DNA of 64,000 nt, from positions 124,001 to 188,000 of the forward strand of contig NZ_WIXI01000051.1 of NCBI RefSeq assembly GCF_009617585.1, given 5' to 3'. Below, in pieces: positions 24,390 to 32,592 of the stretch; the stretch's first letter is position 1, and each line of letters starts with the position of its first letter. The notes under the pieces are model-generated. The model did not search any database. It was not told where the DNA came from and was given only the letters and a program-made list of their open reading frames with translations. Made by a program: the position numbers and the translations under genes. This stretch comes from Endobacterium cereale (GTDB lineage: Bacteria; Pseudomonadota; Alphaproteobacteria; Rhizobiales; Rhizobiaceae).

Positions 24390-25556
24390 ATGGCCCTGCA
24401 TTTCGAAAGACCGGAATATGACGCCCGCCTCGCCCGCCTGACGGAGCGCATGAAGGCAGACAAGCTGGATGCCATGCTGCTGTTCGCTCAGGAAAGCATG
24501 TACTGGCTGACCGGCTACGACACCTTTGGTTACTGTTTTTTCCAGTGCCTGGTGGTGAAAGCCGATGGCACGATGTCGCTGATCACCCGCTCGGCCGACC
24601 TGCGTCAGGCTCGCCAGACGTCGATCATCGAAAACATTGTCGTCTGGGTCGACCGCGCCAATGCCGACCCGACCATAGACCTGAAGAATATGCTGAGCGA
24701 GTTCGACCTGCTCGGCACCCGCATCGGCGTCGAATACGACACTCACGGCATGACCGGCCGCGTCGCAAAACTGCTCGACAATCAGTTGAACTCTTTCGCG
24801 CAACTGGTTGACAGCTCGACATTGGTCGGCGAACTGCGCCTGATCAAGAGCCCGGCCGAAATCGCCTATGTAGAAAACGCGGCAGCGCTTGCCGACGACG
24901 CGCTCGACGCCGCCCTTCCCCTGATCAAGGCAAGCGGCAGCGAGGCCGATATCCTTGCCGCCATGCAGGGTGCGATCTTTGCCGGCGGCGGCGATTATCC
25001 CGCCAACGAATTCATCATCGGCTCCGGGGACGATGCGCTTTTGTGCCGTTACAAGGCCGGTCGCCGCACGCTTTCTGCTTCCGACCAGTTGACGCTGGAA
25101 TGGGCTGGTGTGAGCGCCCATTATCACGCCGCCATGATGCGCACCGTGCTGATCGGCGAACCGAGTGCACGCCACCGCGAGCTATACACCGCATGTCACG
25201 AAACCATTCTCGCCATTGAAGAGGTGCTACGTCCCGGCCATACCTTTGGCGATGTCTTCGATACCCATGCCCGCATTATGGATGAGCGCGGCCTCACCCG
25301 TCATCGCCTCAATGCCTGCGGTTATTCGCTTGGCGCCCGTTTTTCGCCGTCATGGATGGAACAGCAGATGTTCTATCAGGGAAACCCACAGGAAATTTTG
25401 CCCGGCATGACGCTGTTCGTGCACATGATCATCATGGATTCCGACAGCGGCGCGGCGATGTCACTCGGCCATACCTATCTGACGACCGAAGAGGCGCCTC
25501 GCGCCCTATCACGCCATCCGCTCGATCTGATCGCCCTGCCCGCTTTCCCGGTGTAA
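24390..25556 (+). CDS. M24-family (creatinase/Xaa-Pro peptidase-like) hydrolase
   Basis: Two-domain protein of 388 residues: creatinase N-terminal domain (about 10-150) and pita-bread catalytic domain (about 160-380). In the metal site region LEWAGVSAHYHAAMMRT, the two aspartates of true aminopeptidases are Glu and Ala, and the later metal-binding glutamates are also not in the expected motifs. The canonical dinuclear centre is therefore lost, as in creatinase and ectoine hydrolase (DoeA). It is better described as a metal-independent amidohydrolase of unknown substrate. It follows pgeF by one base. Confidence 0.85.
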   Translation: MALHFERPEYDARLARLTERMKADKLDAMLLFAQESMYWLTGYDTFGYCFFQCLVVKADGTMSLITRSADLRQARQTSIIENIVVWVDRANADPTIDLKNMLSEFDLLGTRIGVEYDTHGMTGRVAKLLDNQLNSFAQLVDSSTLVGELRLIKSPAEIAYVENAAALADDALDAALPLIKASGSEADILAAMQGAIFAGGGDYPANEFIIGSGDDALLCRYKAGRRTLSASDQLTLEWAGVSAHYHAAMMRTVLIGEPSARHRELYTACHETILAIEEVLRPGHTFGDVFDTHARIMDERGLTRHRLNACGYSLGARFSPSWMEQQMFYQGNPQEILPGMTLFVHMIIMDSDSGAAMSLGHTYLTTEEAPRALSRHPLDLIALPAFPV

Positions 25557-25652
25557 AAAAGACAACCCGGCACAGGTGATACCGCGCCATTGACAGGCCC
25601 GGAACGACACACGTAAATTTACCGCCGGGACTGGCGGTAAAGGAGACGGGAC

Positions 25653-26498
25653 ATGCGGCAAGGCAGAACGATGCCCGGATTTGCCCGCGACGCGACGTTT
25701 CGCGTGACAATCCATACCCTTGCTCTCGCCTCCATCATTGCCCTTTCCGCCTGCAATACAACCGATGCGCTGACGCCGCAGGTCGATGTCGGCGGCGGCA
25801 TGCGGCCATCGAGCCCGGTGACGCAGGCAGATACGGAACGCATGGCTTCCAGCCAGCCGACCTATGGCAGGCCGAGTGCCTATGCCGGCGGCAGAAATTA
25901 CGATCAGTTTCCGGAACCGCCATCGGCAAACCGTCGCGGACCGCAGAATTCGCTGGAAGCGCAGGCACGCGCCATCGATGCCGGAAGCAATTCGCCGATC
26001 GCCTCCGCCCCGCTCGATCCGCTGCCCGGCGCCGCCAGCGCCGCGCAAAATGCGCCGGATAACACACTTCCGCAGCATCAGGCCGCTCCCATGCAGGCCA
26101 GTCTCCCGCCGACACAACAGAATACGGAGGCATCCGAAACTATTCGCTTCCTGCCGATCATCGGCGCCCCTGTACAGGCTGTCACACCGCTATCCCGTCA
26201 ACTCGGTATGCGCGCGCGTGCCGCTGGCCTCACCATCAAGCCATCCGGCGACGCGTCGTCCGAACATATTTTAAAGGGTTACCTCTCCGCCTTTCCAGAT
26301 GGCGGCAGCATCACCGTGGTTTATGTCTGGGATGTTCTCGACAGCGCCGGAAACCGCCTCAACCGCATCCAGGGCCAGCAAAAAGTCCCCGGTGGCGGCA
26401 ATGATCCCTGGGCATCCGTGCCCGCAGCGACGATGGAGACGATCGCCGGCGAGACGATTGATGCGTATATGGAATGGCGACATGCGCAGCCGGGCTGA
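25653..26498 (+). CDS. Predicted lipoprotein of unknown function
   Basis: Exported protein of 281 residues. The N-terminus has a basic region, a hydrophobic core and the lipobox LSAC near residue 34, so it should be lipidated by Lgt and anchored in a membrane. Residues about 40-160 are low-complexity, rich in Pro, Ala, Ser and Gln, and probably disordered. Residues about 165-280 are ordered (LSRQLGMRARAAGLTIKPSGDASSEHILKGYLSAF) and conserved in appearance. AAAGGAGACGGG precedes the start. No function is assigned. Confidence 0.85.
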   Translation: MRQGRTMPGFARDATFRVTIHTLALASIIALSACNTTDALTPQVDVGGGMRPSSPVTQADTERMASSQPTYGRPSAYAGGRNYDQFPEPPSANRRGPQNSLEAQARAIDAGSNSPIASAPLDPLPGAASAAQNAPDNTLPQHQAAPMQASLPPTQQNTEASETIRFLPIIGAPVQAVTPLSRQLGMRARAAGLTIKPSGDASSEHILKGYLSAFPDGGSITVVYVWDVLDSAGNRLNRIQGQQKVPGGGNDPWASVPAATMETIAGETIDAYMEWRHAQPG

Positions 26499-26648
26499 AA
26501 AGCGTCGCCACGCCACATTGACTGATGCAAAAACAGCGCCCGCGTCATGGAGTCTTCATAAAAAAGTAGGGGCATCGTCCAATCGGACTTGCATTCACAT
26601 ACGGCAGCGGTAAAAGGCCCCCATCCAGCACACAATAGGCGGACCGAA

Positions 26649-27581
26649 ATGAAGGTTTTCGCAGGAAATTCGAACCGGCACCTAGCCGATGCGATCTGCA
26701 ACTATCTCAATGTTCCCGTAGGGAAAGCCAGCGTCCGGCGGTTCGCCGACCAGGAAATCTTCGTAGAGATCCAGGAAAACGTTCGCGGCGAAGACGTGTT
26801 CGTCATTCAATCGACGTCCTTTCCGACAAACGATCATCTCATGGAACTGCTGATCATGATCGACGCGTTCAGGCGGTCCTCCGCCAAGCGCATCACTGCA
26901 GTCATTCCCTATTTCGGCTACGCGCGCCAAGACCGCAAGGCCGGGCCGCGCACACCGATCTCGGCAAAGCTCGTCGCCAACCTCATCACCGAGGCCGGCG
27001 CGGACCGCGTCCTGACACTCGACCTGCATGCGGGCCAGATCCAGGGTTTCTTCGATATCCCGACCGACAACCTCTACGCCGTGCCGATCCTGGCCCGCGA
27101 CGTCAAGGAACACTATGACCTGAAGAACGTCATGGTCGTTTCCCCTGATGTTGGCGGCGTGGTGCGTGCCCGTTCGCTCGCCAAGCGCCTCGATTGCCAG
27201 CTGGCGATCGTCGACAAGCGCCGCGAACGCGCCGGTGAATCGGAGGTCATGAACGTCATCGGTGATGTGACCGGCAAGGACTGTCTGCTGATCGACGATA
27301 TCGTCGACTCGGGCGGCACACTCTGCAACGCTGCCGAAGCACTTCTGAAAAACGGTGCGACCAGCGTGACGGCCTATATCACCCACGGCGTCCTTTCCGG
27401 CGGTGCCGTCACCCGTATTGCTTCGTCGATGCTCAAGGAACTGGTCATCACCGACTCGATCCAGCCGACGACCGCCGTGCAGTCCGCTCCGAACATCCGC
27501 GTGGTCTCCACCGCCAATCTTCTTGGCGAAGCGATCAACCGCACTGCGCTGGAAGAATCGGTTTCGAGCCTGTTCGACTGA
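26649..27581 (+). CDS. prs: Ribose-phosphate pyrophosphokinase
   Basis: Makes PRPP from ribose 5-phosphate and ATP for nucleotide, histidine and tryptophan synthesis. The 310-residue class I enzyme shows RRFADQEIFVEIQENVRGEDVFVIQSTSFPTNDHLMELL, the flexible ATP-binding YFGYARQDRK and the PRPP-binding signature CLLIDDIVDSGGTL. The ATG at 26649 begins at the conserved MKVFAGNSN; the longer in-frame reading from 26589 is rejected. It ends in a strong terminator shared with the convergent gene. Confidence 0.97.
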   Translation: MKVFAGNSNRHLADAICNYLNVPVGKASVRRFADQEIFVEIQENVRGEDVFVIQSTSFPTNDHLMELLIMIDAFRRSSAKRITAVIPYFGYARQDRKAGPRTPISAKLVANLITEAGADRVLTLDLHAGQIQGFFDIPTDNLYAVPILARDVKEHYDLKNVMVVSPDVGGVVRARSLAKRLDCQLAIVDKRRERAGESEVMNVIGDVTGKDCLLIDDIVDSGGTLCNAAEALLKNGATSVTAYITHGVLSGGAVTRIASSMLKELVITDSIQPTTAVQSAPNIRVVSTANLLGEAINRTALEESVSSLFD

Positions 27582-27601
27582 TCCACGCATCATCGCCCAT
27601 C

Positions 27602-27632
27602 AAAAAAGCCGCCCTCGCCGGGCGGCTTTTTT
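27602..27632. terminator. Bidirectional terminator between prs and the exported-protein gene
   Basis: AAAAAAGCCGCCC and GGGCGGCTTTTTT form a stem around TCGCC, with T tracts on both strands. Confidence 0.93.
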
Positions 27633-27700
27633 GTTTGTCGGAAGATCGCTCCTGTGAGCGACAAGGCGGAGACGACGAGCGCCTCCGCCTTCGCAATGGA

Positions 27701-29155
27701 TCAGAACGGCAGGAGATTACCGTTGATCGTTACCTTGCGGTTCTGGTCGACACTGACCTCCCAGCGCGAACGACCATCTGCATCTGTCTTGGCAAGGCCC
27801 TTGACCATGGTCATGCCGAGGAAGGCCTGCATGGCCTGTGGATCGGCCTTGCCGAGTTCCTGCACGGCATTCATCGTCTTGTCGAAGTCGCGGGCAAGAA
27901 TGACCGCATCGACGGCCACACGATCCGGCGCCATCAACGAACCTGAGACCTTGCCGCTGATTTCCAGATCATAGGAAGGCGCAGTCACCACGGACTTGCC
28001 GATATTGACCGTGTAGGCACCACCAGGAAACACCGATAGGCCCATGGCAGCTGCTTCCGCGTCGCTGATCGGCTTTTCCTTGCTGTAATCCGCGTTCAGC
28101 ATGACATCGATCGGCGCCTGCAGGTTCAGGTTCGGCGCGGACAGCTGAATATCGGTCACGGTCGGAACGAACGGCGCATACATCGGCGGCACGAGGCCGG
28201 GCGGCAGGGAAAGACCCGTCGCACCAAATCCGATGCCGAGTTCCGTTGCTTCCAGCGGACCGGAAATCTTCAGCATGTAGGTGCCGGCATCGGCCTCAAC
28301 CGTCTCCTGACCATTATTGACCTTGAGCTTGCGAAGCTCGAACGTCTCGTCGATGCTCGTGAAGAAAGGCAGTGCGCCACGCACGTGACCTTTCATGGCC
28401 TCGATTTCCGCCGGGTCCAGCTTCTCCTTGGTAGCCTTTTCAGCGATGAACACATAGAGATCGCGCAGCTTCTGCGCATTGACGCCTGCGGCACCAACAT
28501 CGGCAGTGACACTTTCCGCGACAATCTCGACCGGGGCCTGTGGCGTCTCCATGTTCTGCTTGTAGTCGCGGATCTCGGCCGTGGCGCGGAAGTCGACCGT
28601 GTTTGCGCCGGCACCGGCGACGGAAGACAGCGTGTAGTTCATGCCCGAAAAGCCGACATCCATCTTTTCCTCGCCGACGGTCATCGCCATCGTGCCAGCA
28701 CCCGAGGTAAAGTCGCCGGAGCGGAAATAGCTGATCGCCGGATCAAAGAGGCCGTTATAGGCGATCTTGGCAATCGTATAGCTGAAACTGCTGTCCTTGC
28801 CCTCCAGATCCTTGCCTGTGCTGGACATCGCAAAATCGTTGGTCCCGTCCACCTTCCAGAGGCCACCATCCGCCGGGGCCGCAAACAGCGTCATCGGCGT
28901 GATCTGCTTCAGGGAAAACTGCGGCGTATCGTAGAGACCCATAAGCTTCGGCAGATCGAAAAGGATCTGGTACTTGTCGCTCTGCGAGGTGACAGCAACG
29001 ACACCCTTCTCAACCGCCTTCTCGGGCAGCCACTTGGTCAGGCTGCCCTGGAGCTCCTTGGCTCCCTGTTCATTAACTTCTGCGGCCTGTACCGGCTGAT
29101 GAAACATCGCGGCCGCGATGGCCACGGCGCTGGCCGTAGCGAGGTTGAGACGCAT
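27701..29155 (-). CDS. Conserved exported protein of unknown function
   Basis: Periplasmic or outer-membrane-associated protein of 484 residues. A signal peptide (MRLNLATASAVAIAAAMFHQPVQA) is cleaved near residue 24. The rest alternates hydrophobic and polar residues in a beta-rich way, with repeated segments on the theme of measured scaffold proteins, which suggests a lipid- or substrate-binding beta domain such as those of the DUF2125 or DUF945 groups; I cannot assign it. AGGAG precedes the ATG at 29155 by 7 bases. It is monocistronic. Confidence 0.8.
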   Translation of the reverse strand: MRLNLATASAVAIAAAMFHQPVQAAEVNEQGAKELQGSLTKWLPEKAVEKGVVAVTSQSDKYQILFDLPKLMGLYDTPQFSLKQITPMTLFAAPADGGLWKVDGTNDFAMSSTGKDLEGKDSSFSYTIAKIAYNGLFDPAISYFRSGDFTSGAGTMAMTVGEEKMDVGFSGMNYTLSSVAGAGANTVDFRATAEIRDYKQNMETPQAPVEIVAESVTADVGAAGVNAQKLRDLYVFIAEKATKEKLDPAEIEAMKGHVRGALPFFTSIDETFELRKLKVNNGQETVEADAGTYMLKISGPLEATELGIGFGATGLSLPPGLVPPMYAPFVPTVTDIQLSAPNLNLQAPIDVMLNADYSKEKPISDAEAAAMGLSVFPGGAYTVNIGKSVVTAPSYDLEISGKVSGSLMAPDRVAVDAVILARDFDKTMNAVQELGKADPQAMQAFLGMTMVKGLAKTDADGRSRWEVSVDQNRKVTINGNLLPF

Positions 29156-29265
29156 GGATCGACTCCTGTCGTTTTGAATTATTTGTGGCCAAATCTGCAA
29201 GCCGAGAGGCGAAAGTCAATGCGCGGCTTGCGAAGATAATGTCGTTGGATGAAAGCAACCGCAAA

Positions 29266-31341
29266 TCAAGCTGCGGCGGCACTCTCCGCAACCGTAGAAA
29301 TACCCTCTTCCGTTTCAGTCAGACCGTTGACGATCTCCTCGATACCGGCGCGCGGACCTGGTTTACCGAACAGATAACCCTGCACCTGCCGGCATCCTTC
29401 CTCGCGCAGGAAGGCGATATGCTCATCCGTTTCCACGCCCTCCGCCAAAACGGGAATGTTGAGGCTCGATGCAAGGATCAGCGTCGAACGAACGATGGCG
29501 GCGGATTGCGCGCTGGTTGGAACGCCATCGACAAAGGCCCGGTCAATCTTGATCTTGTCGAATGGAAAAGTCAGCAGCGTCGAAAGCGACGAATAACCAG
29601 TGCCATAATCATCCATGGCAATCTTCACGCCGATTTCCTTCAGCTGGCGGATGATGACGAGCGCGCGCTGTTGGTCGGCAACGATGCCGGTCTCGGTGAT
29701 TTCCAGTTCCAGTCGCTCCGCCGGCAACCCGCTTGCACCTAGGATGTCGCGGACCTTTGCCGGGAAAGACATGTCCGCCAGTTGTGGTGCTGCGACGTTG
29801 ACGGCGATGCGCAACGGATTTCTCCAGCTGGCCGCCTCCATGCAGGCTTGTCGCAGAACCCACTCACCGAGTTCATTGATAAAACCGTTGCGCTCGGCAA
29901 TCGGGATGAATTCGACAGGAGACACCATGCCGCGCGTCTGATGGCGCCAGCGCAACAGCACCTCGAAAGCGATGACCTCGCCGGTCAACGTATCGTTCTG
30001 CTTCTGATAATAAAGCTCGAACTCACCGCGACGCAGCCCCGCCCGCATGTCCATGGCCAGAATGTTGCGCTCGCGCGCCATCTGATCCATCGACGGATCA
30101 TAGAAGCAAACGGCATTCTCGCCGGATTGCTTGGCCCGGTACATTGCGACATCCGCTTGCGCGAGAAGATCGTCGATATCGGCAGCATCGTCCGGATGGA
30201 TGGCAATGCCGACGCTGGAGCCAACGATGAACGTGTTGCCGTCCCATTCTATCGGCTTGGCAATTTCACTGATCAGACGGTTCGCCATCGCGCTGGCGTC
30301 TGTGCGAACATAATAATTGCGTGTGAGGGCGACAAATTCGTCGCCACCGACACGCGCCAGAAACTCGCCGTCACGCAATGACGCAGCAAGCCGTGCCGCA
30401 ACTTCGCGCAACACTGCGTCGCCAGCCGCGTGACCATGCACGTCGTTGATTTCCTTGAAACGGTTCAGATCGAAGGAAAGCACTGCAATGCGGGCGGAAG
30501 TATCGTGATTGCGGCGCGGCAGGCTTTCGATTTCCTCGTTGAAGGCCGATCGGTTCGGCAGGCCCGTCAGTGCATCATGACGCGAAAGATGCCGGTACCG
30601 CTCCACGGCTGCCTCGGTCGTGCGCGCATCGAGGAGATAGGCGCAAGCCGCCAGCACCAGAAGCACCATCATGACGGAAAGAATGGTGAAGCCGAGCAGG
30701 ACCGGCGAAATCGTTTCTGTGGCAGCCACCATCGTCGGGTCGATCGTCACCGACATTGCCCCCATGCCGGTAAAATGCGTGCTGGCGATCCCCAACACCA
30801 TGGCCAGCGGCCCGCCATGCCGGCAGAAGCGACTAACCGGCCGCACCACGCGGTTCATCGCCAGCGCACCGAAAAAGGCTGCCAGAACCAGCGAAGCGGC
30901 AACGAAAGTTTGATCCCAGACGATGGCGCCCTGGATTTCATAGGCAGCCATGCCGGTATAATGCATCGCCGCAATGCCAAGACCGAGAACAGCTCCCCCT
31001 GCTTCCGCCAGCGCAGAACGGCCAGCATAGGCGGAGATGGCGATGCCGCACACGCTCGTGGCAACGGCAATGACGAGTGATAGCAGCGTCAATTCGCCTT
31101 CATAGGCAGCGGTGCCACCAGCATTATAGCCCAGCATAGCAAGGAAATGCGTCGTCCAGATCGAGGTGCCGCCAATGAAACCGGCCAGAAAGATCCAGAT
31201 GGCTCGCTCAAGACCCGCGGCACGACGCGCACGCGAAAAAAGCCGGATAGTCAGGAAGGCGCCAACCACGCAGATCATCACGGCGGCAGCCACGTATCGC
31301 CAGTCATGATCGACGGCGATACAATTCAACATGTGCAGCAT
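29266..31341 (-). CDS. MHYT-GGDEF-EAL cyclic-di-GMP signalling protein
   Basis: Inner-membrane protein of 691 residues. Seven hydrophobic helices form an MHYT sensor (about 1-240) with the repeated MHYTGM, HFLAM and HFTGM motifs thought to bind copper or sense oxygen/NO. A GGDEF domain (about 260-415, VGGDEF intact, no visible RxxD inhibitory site) and an EAL domain (about 425-670) follow. EAL is EVL here, but the catalytic residues in NVAAP, EITE, MDDYGTGYSS, KIDR, EGVE and QGYLF are kept, so phosphodiesterase activity is likely. GGAAG before 31341 sets the start. Confidence 0.93.
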   Translation of the reverse strand: MLHMLNCIAVDHDWRYVAAAVMICVVGAFLTIRLFSRARRAAGLERAIWIFLAGFIGGTSIWTTHFLAMLGYNAGGTAAYEGELTLLSLVIAVATSVCGIAISAYAGRSALAEAGGAVLGLGIAAMHYTGMAAYEIQGAIVWDQTFVAASLVLAAFFGALAMNRVVRPVSRFCRHGGPLAMVLGIASTHFTGMGAMSVTIDPTMVAATETISPVLLGFTILSVMMVLLVLAACAYLLDARTTEAAVERYRHLSRHDALTGLPNRSAFNEEIESLPRRNHDTSARIAVLSFDLNRFKEINDVHGHAAGDAVLREVAARLAASLRDGEFLARVGGDEFVALTRNYYVRTDASAMANRLISEIAKPIEWDGNTFIVGSSVGIAIHPDDAADIDDLLAQADVAMYRAKQSGENAVCFYDPSMDQMARERNILAMDMRAGLRRGEFELYYQKQNDTLTGEVIAFEVLLRWRHQTRGMVSPVEFIPIAERNGFINELGEWVLRQACMEAASWRNPLRIAVNVAAPQLADMSFPAKVRDILGASGLPAERLELEITETGIVADQQRALVIIRQLKEIGVKIAMDDYGTGYSSLSTLLTFPFDKIKIDRAFVDGVPTSAQSAAIVRSTLILASSLNIPVLAEGVETDEHIAFLREEGCRQVQGYLFGKPGPRAGIEEIVNGLTETEEGISTVAESAAAA

Positions 31342-31658
31342 TTCATCTTCCGGCTTGGAGTGTCTCCGCCGTTTTAGAAACAAATGATAATCGAAGCGTT
31401 GGCGAGCACGGTTAAAGCTTTGGCAATATCAACAGGCCAAGGCCTTCATCTGGTTCAAAACGTTGTCCTGCTATAAACCGCAGGCTGCATCGGCTTTCCC
31501 TTGCCAATGGCCGGCCTTTGTATTATGGACCCCCTCGTCCGCGTAGACACCCTTGGAGGCAATGCGGATGGGAGAGTATCGCGAGATATCCTCCGGTTTG
31601 CCAAATACAGCATTTGTCGCTGCGGCAGACACTCCAAATAACCTCGAAAGGAAATGCC

Positions 31659-32270
31659 ATGAGCCAGAACACTTACGAGCTCAAGGCCGAGGCGCGCGAA
31701 CGGGTCGGTAAGGGGTCCTCCCGTGAACTTCGCCGCAATGGTCTCATTCCCGCTGTCATCTATGGTGACAAGCAGGCCCCGCTTTCTATCACGCTGTCGA
31801 CCAACGAAGTCACCAAGCGTATCCACGCCGGCGGTTTCATGACCACGATCGCTACCATCGTTCTCGATGGCAAGAAGATCCAGGTTCTGCCGAAGGACTA
31901 CCAGCTGGATCCGGTCCGCGACTTCACCATGCACGTCGACTTCCTGCGCGTTTCTGCAAAGACCGAAGTCAACGTTGAAGTACCGGTTCACTTCGAAAAC
32001 GAAGACAAGTCGGCCATCAAGCAGGGCGGCGTTCTCAACATCGTTCGTCACACTGTCGAACTGCACTGCCCGGCTGACCAGATCCCGGAATTCCTGACGG
32101 TTGATCTGTCCGGCGCCAAGGTTGGCGACAGCCTGCACATCTCCGCCGTCAAGCTGCCGAAGGGCGTTCGTCCGGTCATCACCGACCGTGACTTCACCAT
32201 CGCAACGATCGTTGCTCCGGCTGCCGGCGTCGAAGAAGAAGCTGCTGAAGAAACGCCTGCTTCGGAATAA
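31659..32270 (+). CDS. rplY: 50S ribosomal protein L25 (Ctc/TL5 type)
   Basis: Binds 5S rRNA. The 203-residue protein is the long CTC form: an L25 domain (about 5-95, with ARERVGKGSSRELRRNGLIPAVIYG) plus a beta-rich C-terminal domain (about 100-190). It ends in an acidic tail (EEEAAEETPASE). AAAGGA precedes the ATG at 31659, and the reading back to 31518 is rejected. In most alphaproteobacteria pth follows directly; here it is 3.6 kb away. Confidence 0.96.
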   Translation: MSQNTYELKAEARERVGKGSSRELRRNGLIPAVIYGDKQAPLSITLSTNEVTKRIHAGGFMTTIATIVLDGKKIQVLPKDYQLDPVRDFTMHVDFLRVSAKTEVNVEVPVHFENEDKSAIKQGGVLNIVRHTVELHCPADQIPEFLTVDLSGAKVGDSLHISAVKLPKGVRPVITDRDFTIATIVAPAAGVEEEAAEETPASE

Positions 32271-32295
32271 TACGGTTTCCACCGCACATTCCTTG

Positions 32296-32326
32296 AGGCC
32301 CGCCTTTTCGAAGGCGGGCCTTTTTG
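32296..32326 (+). terminator. Terminator of rplY
   Basis: AGGCCCGCCTT and AAGGCGGGCCT form an 11-base stem around TTCG, followed by TTTTG. Strong intrinsic terminator that separates rplY from the following unit. Confidence 0.93.
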
Positions 32327-32592
32327 TTTTTAGAACTTGTTAATCATGCCGACATCGGCACCAATGCGGATGCTTGAAAAAAAGCAGCTATTCAGAAAGT
32401 GATAACAGATCGCATTATAGGTGGAATCCTGCGACGGATTGCGGCTTTCACCTTGGGATGATTGCGCCGCAAAACATCGAAAAGACCAACGGAAGGCTTT
32501 CAGCAAAGCTTAATCTGTCGGTGCCAACAATCTGACGCAAACAAGACGCGAAAAGCGCCATAAAAGAGAACGCTGCGACCCCGAAAGTACGA
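32327..32592 (+). other. Leader region of the GGDEF-EAL/binding-protein unit
   Basis: Together with the terminator this makes a gap of 322 bases after rplY. It should contain the promoter of the next two genes. I see no clear operator, repeat or RNA gene. Confidence 0.35.
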
